NCBI GenBank assembly: GCA_016929905.1
Contig: JAFGHX010000142.1
Coordinates: 1-33,547, forward strand
DNA length: 33,547 nucleotides
Source of the DNA: Kiritimatiellia bacterium
Lineage (GTDB): Bacteria; Verrucomicrobiota; Kiritimatiellia; JAFGHX01
Reading direction: 5' to 3'
This document shows, piece after piece, positions 6,625 to 15,604 of the stretch (position 1 is its first letter; each line of letters begins with the position of its first letter). The position numbers were made by a program, and so were the translations under genes. The notes under the pieces were generated by a model. It had not been told where the DNA came from. It saw nothing but the letters and a program-made list of their open reading frames with translations, and searched no databases.

Positions 6625-9387
6625 ATGATGAAACAGCTCACGCTGGCCGTCTTGCTCCTCGCGGCGCGGGTCAGCCCGGCGGGCGCGGACACGCCCGGCA
6701 CGCCGCCGGCCGCGGGCGGCGGCAGGCCCGTAGCCGTGATCGGGCAGAGATCCGAGAAGTACCCGACGACCCATGCGATCGTGGACCGTATCGCGGCGCA
6801 GGAGGGCATCGCCTCCGAGCGGCACGCCTGGCTGCACCCGAAAGACTACCCGGGCTACGCCGTCGTGTTCATGTCGGACAACGTAGCCCCAGGCGATATC
6901 GAGGCGGGCCGCTGGGACGAACCCGGTGTGCCCGCGCTGGTGGACCGCTATGTTCGGGAGGGCGGCGTCATCGTGCTGGAGGCGAGCGCCTTCGACAAGA
7001 TCGCTCGCGACGCGGAGGCGGACGAGTTGGTTAGCCTGCTCGGGTTCCGCGGGAAGTCCGGCGGCGTCGCTCCGCACGAGACGGTCAAACGCGCCGCCGC
7101 CGTCTCACCCGTGACCGCGCATTTGGGACAGACCCGTTACGCCTGGGGCACGCAACGCTCCTGCACGCTGAAACGGCTGACCGCGGCCACCGTGCTCGTC
7201 GAGACGCTGGACAAAGGCCAGCCCGTCGCGACCGTCCACGCCATCGGGCGCGGCAGGATCTTCTGGTTCGCTTCGCCCCTGCACCTGCTCCTGGCCAAAG
7301 CCACGAAAGCCGGGCTCGGTGCCGCCGACGGGGACGGCGTCTTTCACGAGAGCCCGGAGGCGCGCGACGCCGAAGCGTACCGGCAGATGCTCGTCGCCGC
7401 CGTCGAAACCGGGAACCCGGCCCGCTCGGCGATCCCGACCGAAAAATGGGAGGCCAACCCGCTCGGCGCGCCCGTCCCGGGCAACTGGGCGGAGGTCAAC
7501 ACCAATTTCCCGGCGGACTACAAGGAAAAGACCGCACGCCGGGAACACCGTGCGCAGGCCGCGGGCCGGCCTGTCGTCCTGATTCGGAACGGCGCGCCCA
7601 AAGCTTCGATTGTTCTGCCGCCCGACCCCACCGAAGACGCCACGCGTTGTGCGACCGTGCTGCTCGAACACGTCCGGGCCATGTCCGGCGCCTCGTTGCC
7701 TGTGCTCACCGTCACCGAGCTGGGCCCGCTGGACGCGTCACCGACTGGCTGCAAGGAGAAAGGCGTCACGCACGCCGAATGGAATTTCGTCCTGCTCGGC
7801 GCTCACGCCTTTCTCGACAAACTCGGCGTGACGCCGGACGCGCTCGGCCCCGAGGGCATGGTCGTGAAGACGGCCGGCAATACGGTCGTGCTCGCCGGCA
7901 AGGACGGCAGCGGTCTGCGGCACGCCACGTACGAGTTGCTCGACATTCTCGGGTGCCGCTACCTCTGGCCCGGCGAACTCGGAAAAGTCATTCCGCGCCG
8001 GGAGACGGTGCTCGTGCCCCCGACGGATATCGCCGAGGCGCCACGCCTGTGGCAGCGGTATGTCCGGTCCGTCCGGCCGGAACACAAGAACTACCAGTCC
8101 GGCCTGGCGAAGTTGGGCTTCGCCCTCGAGGAGTACACGACCCTCTACAAGGCCGCCACGCATACCGAGCAGGTCGATAGCGGCTACTACGCCTGGCACA
8201 AGATGGGCAGCCACCGAAAGATCCATCGCGGCCATTCGTTCGGCAGCTACTGGAAGCAGTACGGCGCGGAACATCCCGACTGGTTCGCGCTGCAACCGAA
8301 CGGCTCGCGCGACCAGTCCCGGGCCGCCGGCCGCCCCAGGCTCTGCCACTCGAACGAGGCGCTCATTCGGGCGATCATCCGCAACAAGCTGGCGGAGCTG
8401 GAGAAGAATCCGGAGCAGGAGGGAGTCGGAATCGGGCTGAACGACGGCAGCTACACGACGATGTGCCTCTGCGAAAACTGCCGCAAGCTCGACCCGGCCA
8501 ACGCCCGCCCGATCACGCTCACGGACTTCACCGCCGCCCGAAGACCGATCCCGTACGTGGCGCTGACCGACCGCGTACTCCGGTTCTCGAACCGGATCGC
8601 GCAGGGCCTGGCGCAGGAGTACCCGGACAAGCACCTGGGCTTCTATGCCTACAGTTGCTACAAGACCCCTCCGCTCACCGTCGAACCGCACCGCAACCTG
8701 ATCATCTTCTTCGTCGACGGCCACTATCAAGATGAACAGGCGCGTCTCCGCGCCCTGAACGACTGGGCGCAATGGACACGGTTCGGCAACAAGCTGTTCT
8801 GGCGGCCGAACGCGCTCTATGCCAATCGCTACAAAGCGCTGCCCCAGAACTTCGCCCGCAAGCTCTTTCGGGATTTCAAGTACCTCTACAACACGCAACT
8901 GGTCGGCACCGATTTCGACGGCGGCGAGCAGCACTGGGCCCTCAAGGGCCTTGTCTACTATGTGCTGGCCAAGGCGCACTGGAACCCCAACCAACTGGAC
9001 TACGACGCGATTGTCGAGGATTACTGCCGCGCGGGGTTCGGGCCGGCGGCCGATGCGGTCGCGGCATATTTCGCCGCGCTGGAGAAAATGACCGACCGCG
9101 CGGCCGCGCAGAAAACCGGCCTCATGCGCCAGTACGCGGAGCAGGATTTCGCGAACCTGCACGGTTTGCTCGACCGGGCGAAAGAGGCGGCATCCGACCC
9201 GGCGGACGGCGAGGTGCTCACGCGCGTCCGGTTCCTGGAACGGGGGCTGGCCCTCGGCGAACTGCAGTGGCGTGCGGAGCAGCAGCCGGGCAAACACGAA
9301 GCCGCGTTTCTGGCCCTGCTGCGCGACACCGCGCGGGAATTCACCCTGGCGGTCAACGCACCGTACATCGCGTCGCACCTGCGGTAA
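6625..9387 (+). CDS. Exported DUF4838 protein with N-terminal ThuA/GATase-like domain
   Basis: 920 residues, starting at tandem ATGs right after GGGGGA. Residues 1-22 are a signal peptide. Residues about 34-225 look like a class I glutamine-amidotransferase/ThuA-like Rossmann domain (YVREGGVIVLEA, GRGRIFWFASP) without an obvious catalytic Cys. About 315-470 resembles the alpha-glucuronidase-type N-terminal domain (ATYELLDILGCRYLWPGE). About 475-800 is DUF4838: HSFGSYW, HPDWFA, LCHSN, a CLCENC cluster (Cys614/616/619), and GTDFD (Asp763/765). The C-terminal 110 residues are helical. DUF4838 proteins are presumed glycoside hydrolases or sugar-binding proteins; the activity is not established. 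It is closely related in layout to the protein at 24158-26941. Confidence 0.8.
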   Translation: MMKQLTLAVLLLAARVSPAGADTPGTPPAAGGGRPVAVIGQRSEKYPTTHAIVDRIAAQEGIASERHAWLHPKDYPGYAVVFMSDNVAPGDIEAGRWDEPGVPALVDRYVREGGVIVLEASAFDKIARDAEADELVSLLGFRGKSGGVAPHETVKRAAAVSPVTAHLGQTRYAWGTQRSCTLKRLTAATVLVETLDKGQPVATVHAIGRGRIFWFASPLHLLLAKATKAGLGAADGDGVFHESPEARDAEAYRQMLVAAVETGNPARSAIPTEKWEANPLGAPVPGNWAEVNTNFPADYKEKTARREHRAQAAGRPVVLIRNGAPKASIVLPPDPTEDATRCATVLLEHVRAMSGASLPVLTVTELGPLDASPTGCKEKGVTHAEWNFVLLGAHAFLDKLGVTPDALGPEGMVVKTAGNTVVLAGKDGSGLRHATYELLDILGCRYLWPGELGKVIPRRETVLVPPTDIAEAPRLWQRYVRSVRPEHKNYQSGLAKLGFALEEYTTLYKAATHTEQVDSGYYAWHKMGSHRKIHRGHSFGSYWKQYGAEHPDWFALQPNGSRDQSRAAGRPRLCHSNEALIRAIIRNKLAELEKNPEQEGVGIGLNDGSYTTMCLCENCRKLDPANARPITLTDFTAARRPIPYVALTDRVLRFSNRIAQGLAQEYPDKHLGFYAYSCYKTPPLTVEPHRNLIIFFVDGHYQDEQARLRALNDWAQWTRFGNKLFWRPNALYANRYKALPQNFARKLFRDFKYLYNTQLVGTDFDGGEQHWALKGLVYYVLAKAHWNPNQLDYDAIVEDYCRAGFGPAADAVAAYFAALEKMTDRAAAQKTGLMRQYAEQDFANLHGLLDRAKEAASDPADGEVLTRVRFLERGLALGELQWRAEQQPGKHEAAFLALLRDTAREFTLAVNAPYIASHLR

Positions 9388-9456
9388 TGCCACGCGATTC
9401 CCGCCACACCCGGATGCCCGCCACTGCCCTGCGCCGCGGCCCGCCCGGAACGGGTT

Positions 9457-10164
9457 CTATCCCAACCGTTCGACGATGAAGTCGCGCGCCTCTCCCGGCG
9501 TGTCGCAGAGCCGGAGCAGTTCCACGTCGCCCGGCGAGATCTTGCCGGCGGGCGCCATCGTGTTCTTCACCCAGTCCACGAGCCCCGCCCAGTACGCCGT
9601 CCCGAACAGCACGACGGGGAACGAATGCAGCTTGCCGGTCTGGATCAGCGTGCAGGCCTCGAACAGTTCGTCCATCGTGCCGAACCCGCCGGGAAAGATC
9701 ACGTAGCCGCACGCGTACTTCACGAGCATCGTCTTGCGGCTGAAGAAGTAGCGGAACGTGATGGACAGGTCCGTGTGCGGGTTCGCCTTCTGCTCGTGCG
9801 GCAGCTCGATGTTCAGCCCGATCGAGAGCGCACCCGCCTGCTTCGCCCCCTCGTTGCCCGCCTGCATGATGCCCGGCCCGCCGCCGGTAATGATCGCGAA
9901 CCCGGCCTCGCCCAACAGCCGCGCCGTCTCGACCGCCGCCCGGTATTCGGGGTGGTCGGGCGCCGTGCGCGCCGAGCCGAACAGCGTGATCGCCGGCCCG
10001 ATGTCGGCCAGCGAGTCGAACCCTTCCACGAACTCGCTCATGATCCGGAAGACCCGCCACGATTCCGGGATCCCGAACGCCTCGCGCGCCGGCGCCGCAA
10101 GCAGTTTCTCGTCTTCCGTCGGCTGGTTCAGAATCTTGTCGCGCGGGCTCTGCTTCTCGTTCAT
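9457..10164 (-). CDS. LOG family protein (TIGR00730-type nucleotide phosphoribohydrolase)
   Basis: 235 residues with the Rossmann-fold signatures of the LOG/lysine-decarboxylase-like family: GSAR (63-66), GGGPGIM (94-100), FFSRK (140-144) and PGGFGTMDE (158-166). Characterised members cleave ribose 5-phosphate from nucleotide monophosphates (cytokinin ribosides in plants, AMP/CMP/GMP in bacteria). They are often misnamed lysine decarboxylases. The start at 10164 is chosen because AAGGGGGG lies 6 bases upstream; the ATG at 10170 would abut it. It is the last gene of the minus-strand run, 168 bases after the glycosidase-like gene, and may be transcribed separately. It converges with the DUF4838 gene ending at 9387. 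Confidence 0.85.
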   Translation of the reverse strand: MNEKQSPRDKILNQPTEDEKLLAAPAREAFGIPESWRVFRIMSEFVEGFDSLADIGPAITLFGSARTAPDHPEYRAAVETARLLGEAGFAIITGGGPGIMQAGNEGAKQAGALSIGLNIELPHEQKANPHTDLSITFRYFFSRKTMLVKYACGYVIFPGGFGTMDELFEACTLIQTGKLHSFPVVLFGTAYWAGLVDWVKNTMAPAGKISPGDVELLRLCDTPGEARDFIVERLG

Positions 10165-10193
10165 GTTCATCCCCCCTTGCGCAGGGAGGATAA

Positions 10194-10223
10194 GGGTCGA
10201 AGGTCGGAAAGTCAAAAGTCGAC
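10194..10223. repeat. Short degenerate tandem repeat (GTCGAAG/GTCAAAA units)
   Basis: Three to four imperfect copies of a GTC-plus-purine unit stand just upstream of the LOG gene. It resembles the GGTCAAT repeat at 11983-12003 in unit and placement. No function can be assigned. Confidence 0.3.
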
Positions 10224-10332
10224 TGCGTCGAGGACCGCGGCTCGGCTCAGCCTCGCCCTCCAGCCACGCATACCGGGATCGTCGCGAAGCGAGCACGGGG
10301 TATGGGTTGTATCTGCAAATTCCTCTTGGCGA

Positions 10333-11928
10333 TCAGATGATGCCCTTGCGCTTCCCGTACGTCTTCGCGATCTCGATGGCCTGGCTTATCTCGGCCGCAT
10401 GCCCGGCGAGCGTGTCCTCAACGAACGCGAGCGCGGGAATCACGTCCGCGTCCGGGTCCGGCACGATCGGCGCGGCAAACCCGGCCTCGTACACGCCCGT
10501 GCTCCCGCGGCCCGGAGCCGGATGAACGAGGTGATACGTCACGCGGCAGTATTTCTCGAAGATCTCGTTCCATTGCGCGAACTTGCCCTTCGCGCAGTGT
10601 GTCAGCGGATAGGCCGGCATGATGCCGTCGTACCACGACTCGCCGAACACGAGGAACTCGGCGAACCGCTCGTGCAGACGCCGCGCGAAGTCCAGGTGGC
10701 CTTCCGTGATGTGGAACCGCGAATCGTTGTGGAAGACCTGGTTGATGTCCATGAAGATGCCGTCGAACCCGAACCGCTCATTCAGGCTGCAGACCTTGTC
10801 GAGCAGGAACTGACGGAAGCCGGGGTGCGCCAGCGTCGCGTCCACACGGTAGGTGTCGCCCATGCGGTCGTTGTCCCAGTCGACGTCCTTCGAGAACGGG
10901 TTCCCGAACGCGTCCTGAAACGCGCTGTTGTGCAACCCTTGCGGCAGGAACGTCCGGTTCGCCGACTGCGCGCCGATCTGCGGGATCACGTGCACGCCGC
11001 ACGCGTGCGCGCCCGCGACCAACCCCTTCAGGCCGGCCTCGCCGCCCATCGCCGCGGCCGGCTCGTACTGCGGCCAGTTGTAGTTGTAGCGCCCGTCCCA
11101 GGCCGGGCAGAAAGCCAACACGTGCCGCCCGCCGAGCCGGTCGGCGACATAACGGACGATCGCGAGCTGGCGCGCGTAGTCGTTGTAGACATAGCCCGTC
11201 CAGTGCGTGCCGTGCAGATTAAGCACCAGGCAGATCCGCCGGGCCCAGTCCGGCACGTCCGGGCGCGTCTCCCACGGCTCGAGGCCCCACTGGTCTTCCA
11301 TCAGGCGCATCCGCCGCGCGACGATGTCCGGCGGGTTCTTCGTCTTGCCGAACTGCCAGACGGGCGTCTGCTGATGGGTGCTCCACTTACGCGCGTCCTC
11401 GTGATGGTGCAGCTCCAGGAGCACACCCTCGCCGGGAAACTGTGCCGCGAACGTCTTCTGGCGGACCTCCGCATCCGTGCTGAGCGCGAAGGTGTAGTCG
11501 GCCTTCGCATGCTTCAGGAATACCAGGGGGAACCGGCACTGCGCCACCTTGGGATACTGAAGCAGATCGTTGCGTCTTTCGCCCAACGGCTCGAACCGGA
11601 AGGTGCCGACGGAGATTTCGCCCTTCGGAATCCCGCGAACATAGACCGTCGTACCCTTGATCCGTTCGGGCAGCTCGGCCTCGACAGCAAGCTCGAACTC
11701 GTCGCCCTTCTCCACGATCTCCGCCCGAAACGAACCGGGCATGCTCTGCTGCAGCCCCGCCCAGGCGAACCGGTCGGCGGTGATGACGGTCTTGCCGGCG
11801 TCACGCTTCTGTTCAAGCGCGTCCGGCGCCGGTGTGTACACATTGAACTCGGAGTAGACCCGAAACGCGATCTGCCACGGGCCGATCGCGACGTAGCGTT
11901 CGCCGAACTCGAAGTTGAACGGTTGCAC
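10333..11928 (-). CDS. Putative glycoside hydrolase, TIM-barrel (DUF6259-like)
   Basis: 531 residues, no signal peptide, so probably cytoplasmic. The start is GTG 11928 with AAGGGGG 6 bases upstream. Residues 1-200 look like an all-beta domain (repeated short strands such as FELAVEAELP). The rest looks like a (beta/alpha)8 barrel of the amylase/alpha-galactosidase type: NLHGTHWTGY, CPAWDGRYNYNWPQY, GIFMDINQ with Asp394 and FGESWYDG with Glu430. Asp394 and Glu430 lie at strand ends and are the best candidates for catalytic nucleophile and acid; this is inference. The family assignment to DUF6259 comes from overall appearance only. It sits in a run with a sulfatase and a DUF4838 gene, so a sugar substrate from the same glycan is likely. 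Confidence 0.6.
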   Translation of the reverse strand: MQPFNFEFGERYVAIGPWQIAFRVYSEFNVYTPAPDALEQKRDAGKTVITADRFAWAGLQQSMPGSFRAEIVEKGDEFELAVEAELPERIKGTTVYVRGIPKGEISVGTFRFEPLGERRNDLLQYPKVAQCRFPLVFLKHAKADYTFALSTDAEVRQKTFAAQFPGEGVLLELHHHEDARKWSTHQQTPVWQFGKTKNPPDIVARRMRLMEDQWGLEPWETRPDVPDWARRICLVLNLHGTHWTGYVYNDYARQLAIVRYVADRLGGRHVLAFCPAWDGRYNYNWPQYEPAAAMGGEAGLKGLVAGAHACGVHVIPQIGAQSANRTFLPQGLHNSAFQDAFGNPFSKDVDWDNDRMGDTYRVDATLAHPGFRQFLLDKVCSLNERFGFDGIFMDINQVFHNDSRFHITEGHLDFARRLHERFAEFLVFGESWYDGIMPAYPLTHCAKGKFAQWNEIFEKYCRVTYHLVHPAPGRGSTGVYEAGFAAPIVPDPDADVIPALAFVEDTLAGHAAEISQAIEIAKTYGKRKGII

Positions 11929-11954
11929 AGCAGACCCCCTTGCCCATGGCGAAG

Positions 11955-11984
11955 CCCGCCGAAGCCACGAAGGGCGAAGGCGGG
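11955..11984. repeat. Stem-loop of a GAAGGC/GCCTTC-rich intergenic repeat type
   Basis: CCCGCC (11955-11960) pairs with GGCGGG (11979-11984) around an 18-base loop rich in GAAG. There is no T tract, so a terminator role is doubtful. A related stretch (CGCCCTTCCGCCTTCGCC) lies near 1575, suggesting a dispersed decayed repeat. Confidence 0.3.
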
Positions 11985-12003
11985 TCAATGGTCAATGGTC
12001 AAT
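11983..12003. repeat. Perfect tandem heptamer repeat, (GGTCAAT)x3
   Basis: Three exact consecutive copies of GGTCAAT lie between the sulfatase stop and the glycosidase start. No associated gene or known element is recognised. Confidence 0.7.
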
Positions 12004-12052
12004 GGAGCATGGGGATCGGACCGATCAGACAGATTCGTCCGATTGCTCCGGG

Positions 12053-13417
12053 TCATGTTCCCCATCCTCTCAGTTCACAGTATTGCTCCGCTGTCAGTTG
12101 CCTTGTCGCTTCGTCAAACTGGTCGTCCGAGGCGACAATCGCCCCCGGCTGCGGCGGGACGTGGCCGTTGAGCAACGGGTCGCCCGTCGCCCGCATCCAG
12201 CCCTCGAGTTGCGCGAGCCACTCATCGCGCACGGCCGCGTGGGCCGGGTCCTGCGCCAGGTTGTTCGTCTCCAGCGGGTCCGCCGCCAGGTCGAAGAGAT
12301 ACAGCTCGGGCCGCGGCGTCCTGAACAGGTCCGTATGCTCGACCACGTAGTTCTTGGACGGTGACGGGTCGACATGCCGGGCGAAGTAGCAGGTCCGGTT
12401 CGCGGCCTCGAAGCTCTTGATCAGCTTGTGGCGCCCGCTGCGCACGGCGCGGAGCGGATCATAGCCCGAATGATACGTCTGCTCGAAAAACAGACACGCG
12501 TGCACCGCCTCGGCCGCCCCGCTCAGCAGCGGCAGCAGGGACCGGCCGTGGAGCCGGGCGGGCACGCGCGCCCCCGCCCCGCCCAACTCGAGCAGCGTCG
12601 GCATCAGATCGATGTTGGAGACCGGCGCGCCGATCGAGCGCCCGCCTGCGAACGCGCCGCCCGCCAGATCGGCCGGCCCAAGCATCAGGAGCGCCGTCTC
12701 GATGCCCGGCTCGAACAGCGTGGCCTTTGCGCCGGGAAAGGCGATGCCGTGATCGGTCGTGAAGATGACGAGTGTGCGACCGGCCAGTCCATTGCGGTCC
12801 AGCGCGGCCAGGATCGCGCCGAGCGTATCGTCCACCGTCTCGACCACGGCGTTCAGGTCAAGGACGTCGGCGCGCGTAACCTCCGAATCCGGCATGTGCG
12901 CCGGCACGCGCACCGCGCCGCGACAGCTCGCGGCATGCGGGAACGGGCGGTGCGTTTCCCGCACGCCGACACTCGCGTAGAAGGGCTTCTCCCGGGCGGC
13001 CGGCGAATCGAGAAAGGCCGCGAGATCAGGCAACACATCCGCGCATTCGTAGGCTTTCGGTTTCCGATACACATGCTGATAGCCGAGCGAGGCCGGATCC
13101 TCCGCCTCGTGCTGGAACCCGAACAGGTACGTCGCATAGCCGGCCTCGGCCAGGATATCGGGCAGCGTGGGAATACCGGGCGTACGCCTGAACCCTTTGT
13201 TCAGCAGGCCGATCAGTCCGTGACCGTGTGGATAAAGCCCGGTCATCAGGCTGGTCCGGCTCGGACTGCACTGCGGCGCCGTGCAGTAGGCCTGCGTGAA
13301 GCAAACGCCCGCCGCCGCCATCCGGTCCAGATTCGGCGTGGCCGGTCCCCGCCCGTAACAGCCCAGATGCCGGCCGGTGTCGTGCGTGATGAACAGCAGG
13401 ATGTTGGGCCTACTCAC
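12053..13417 (-). CDS. Cysteine-type sulfatase (family S1)
   Basis: 454 residues, starting at GTG 13417 with AGGAG about 9 bases upstream. Type I sulfatases hydrolyse sulfate esters with a formylglycine made from Cys in CxPxR; here Cys50 in CSPSR. The N-terminal metal motif reads THDTGRHLGCYG, so His replaces the first Asp of the usual DD pair. FTTDHGIAFPG supplies the second metal site. There is no signal peptide, so it should act in the cytoplasm on imported sugars, and it needs a maturation enzyme encoded elsewhere. Sulfatase 22721-23998 shares the HDTGRH variant and a similar length, suggesting the same subfamily. It lies 59 bases after the DUF4838 gene in the same direction. Confidence 0.9.
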   Translation of the reverse strand: MSRPNILLFITHDTGRHLGCYGRGPATPNLDRMAAAGVCFTQAYCTAPQCSPSRTSLMTGLYPHGHGLIGLLNKGFRRTPGIPTLPDILAEAGYATYLFGFQHEAEDPASLGYQHVYRKPKAYECADVLPDLAAFLDSPAAREKPFYASVGVRETHRPFPHAASCRGAVRVPAHMPDSEVTRADVLDLNAVVETVDDTLGAILAALDRNGLAGRTLVIFTTDHGIAFPGAKATLFEPGIETALLMLGPADLAGGAFAGGRSIGAPVSNIDLMPTLLELGGAGARVPARLHGRSLLPLLSGAAEAVHACLFFEQTYHSGYDPLRAVRSGRHKLIKSFEAANRTCYFARHVDPSPSKNYVVEHTDLFRTPRPELYLFDLAADPLETNNLAQDPAHAAVRDEWLAQLEGWMRATGDPLLNGHVPPQPGAIVASDDQFDEATRQLTAEQYCELRGWGT

Positions 13418-13476
13418 GCCTATCGCTCCTTGTCCCGCACCGTGCCGACGGCGCTGGTGCCGGGATCAGCCATTCC

Positions 13477-15516
13477 CTACTCGTCGCCCAGGTCAGTTCG
13501 CCGCTCCTCTTCCGACGGCCGGCCATCCGCACGCGCCAGCCCTCCTTTCTTGAGCCAGTACTGGATGCGTGCGGCGTCTTTGTACTGCCGGATTTCCGTC
13601 GCGAAGACCCAGGGCCAGTGCATACCGAGCCGGTCTCTGTTCGCGAGGCGGTAGTCGAACAGCGCCCGCGTCGCGCCGCGCGACGCCGCGAGCGGCGCCG
13701 GGCCCTTACCGCCGTTTTCCGCAAACGCTTCATGCCCGCGCGCGATGGCGTTGACCCAGAGCCGGTTGTGCTCGTTGGCGAGCAGCAACTGCTCGACGCG
13801 GGCCTGCTCGCTCGGCGCCAGCCGCCTGGCGCGTGCGCGCTGCAGGACGTCGCGCGCGCGCGCAAAGTCCGCGTCGGTGTACCACTTGTGCAGCGTTTCC
13901 CAGAGCGCGTTCCCGAATTTCGCGTTCTCACCCAGCTTCACGTTCGCGTCGAACACGCGCCGCCAGTAATGGAAGTATTCCCGCACCTCCGGCGCCGCCG
14001 CGCCGTAGGCGGTGAGATACTCGTTCTCCCAATGCTCGAACGGCTTGCTCGGGTCCACGTGCGCCTTGGCGGTCGTGTAGTAGGTCAGCCCGTAGTTCGC
14101 CCAGTTGCCGAGCTGGGTGTCGTAGTCGGTCGCGATCATCCGGTTCTTCAGACCGAGCTGAAAGACATCGAACACTTTCTTGTCGATATCCGAAAGCACG
14201 GGGATACGCGCAGCGTAGAGCTGGTTCGGCCTCAGCACCATGGCCGTCACGCCGGCCTCTTTCCACCCGCTCCAGAGCTGCGCGCACTCTTCATAACTCG
14301 TGCCCTTGCCCGCGACAAAGCCGAGGATGATGCCGGGTTTGAGCCGCTCGCGGCGCGGCGGCTCGAAATAGCGGCTGTAGGCGTAGCTGCAGACCATGGC
14401 GTTCGGATCATGCTGGCGCGCGAGGGTGACGAGCCGGTTCCAGAAGATCACGTAGCGGTCCGTCAAGTGGGCCAGTTCCGGCTCGCCCGGCCGCCGCACG
14501 TCGAGCGCAAGGCACTTCTCGCACAGGCAGAACCCGCCGCCGTCGTTCGGGCAGGCCCGCAGGTACGGGGTGCCTTTCGGCGGGTTCGCCTTCAGGCCCT
14601 TCGCCCAGTCCGCCACGATGGTTTCGGCGACCTCCGGGTTCGAGACACAGAGTTTCAGCCTGTCCGGCCGGCTCGGGTTCGAAGGGCGCCCCCCACCCTT
14701 CTTCTCGACGGCAAACCAGTCGGGATGGTCCTTCCCATAGCGGGTCCACATGTGCATGAAGGAATGGCCGAACGGCACGTTTTCGCTGCAGCCCATCCGC
14801 ATGCGGCGCAGCCAGACGAGCACGTCTTTCTCGGCCGCTGCCGCCGACTGCTCGGTGAAACGAAACTCTTCCGGCGCATACTTCTGCGCCACATGCCCCC
14901 GCTCCGCGTTCAGGCTGCGCCAGCTCCAGCCGCTCGGCCGGATGTGCCGCTTCTTCAGGCGCGGAACCCATGCGTGGGATTTCGGCGGAAGTTGGATGCG
15001 GGGCAGGGGCCGATAGACAATGCCCTCATCGCCCGGCCCGACCCAGTGCACGCCGAGCTCGTACTCCAAAAAGTCGTAGACGGCAAACAGCGTGCCCGTC
15101 CGGTTGAATTTCAGGGACAGCACCTGTTTCGCCATCCAGGCGTCGTCGCCCGGAAACGGCGTGCGCAGCCCGCCGCCGAGCCGGTCCTCGCCGTATAGAT
15201 AGACCGCCGCCGGCGTGATGAGGTAGCGGCTCTCCTCCGGCTCGAACGGCTTCGGGTCCGACTCCGGCCGGATCCCGACGCAGAACAGCCCGGCGCCGGC
15301 CGTGTTCTCGGCGGTCTTCACCGTGCGGGCATCGGCCCCGAAGACGAGCTTCAGGTGCCTGGCCAGTTCCGCGGCCGCGAACTGATCCACGGCGTTGGGT
15401 TTCTCGGGCACGACGATCGTACAGGCTTGACCGGCGGACAGGGTGAAGGCCTGCAGGCCGGCGCGCGAGAGCGCGAACGCCAGGCAGCTCACCGTGAGAG
15501 TCCGACACGCTTGCAT
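13477..15516 (-). CDS. Exported DUF4838 protein (short form)
   Basis: 679 residues with a signal peptide at 1-23 (LTVSCLAFALSRAGLQA). The start at 15516 has GAGGAGGG 7 bases upstream. It lacks the ThuA-like N-terminal domain of its larger paralogs. Residues about 30-180 form the alpha-glucuronidase-like N-terminal domain (FAAAELARHL, FAVYDFLEYELGVHWVGP). DUF4838 follows, with HSFMHMW (251-257), HPDWFA (264-269), LCVSN, the cluster Cys330/332/335 (CLCEKC) and ATDYD in place of GTDFD. It probably recognises or cleaves a polysaccharide in the periplasm or at the cell surface. It lies between the Gfo/Idh oxidoreductase and the sulfatase in one direction with short gaps, consistent with one operon. 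Confidence 0.8.
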   Translation of the reverse strand: MQACRTLTVSCLAFALSRAGLQAFTLSAGQACTIVVPEKPNAVDQFAAAELARHLKLVFGADARTVKTAENTAGAGLFCVGIRPESDPKPFEPEESRYLITPAAVYLYGEDRLGGGLRTPFPGDDAWMAKQVLSLKFNRTGTLFAVYDFLEYELGVHWVGPGDEGIVYRPLPRIQLPPKSHAWVPRLKKRHIRPSGWSWRSLNAERGHVAQKYAPEEFRFTEQSAAAAEKDVLVWLRRMRMGCSENVPFGHSFMHMWTRYGKDHPDWFAVEKKGGGRPSNPSRPDRLKLCVSNPEVAETIVADWAKGLKANPPKGTPYLRACPNDGGGFCLCEKCLALDVRRPGEPELAHLTDRYVIFWNRLVTLARQHDPNAMVCSYAYSRYFEPPRRERLKPGIILGFVAGKGTSYEECAQLWSGWKEAGVTAMVLRPNQLYAARIPVLSDIDKKVFDVFQLGLKNRMIATDYDTQLGNWANYGLTYYTTAKAHVDPSKPFEHWENEYLTAYGAAAPEVREYFHYWRRVFDANVKLGENAKFGNALWETLHKWYTDADFARARDVLQRARARRLAPSEQARVEQLLLANEHNRLWVNAIARGHEAFAENGGKGPAPLAASRGATRALFDYRLANRDRLGMHWPWVFATEIRQYKDAARIQYWLKKGGLARADGRPSEEERRTDLGDE

Positions 15517-15604
15517 AGGGCATCCCTCCTCACCTTTCGCCTGCCGTCCTGACGGCATGCCGTGCGGGAGGGCCCGCGCCCGCGCTGGGCGGCCATGCAC
15601 GCGA

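Noticed and set aside
9625..12171. Open frame of 848 codons on the plus strand across the LOG and glycosidase genes
   Set aside because: It lies antisense to two well-supported genes and has low-complexity Arg/Val/His-rich composition.
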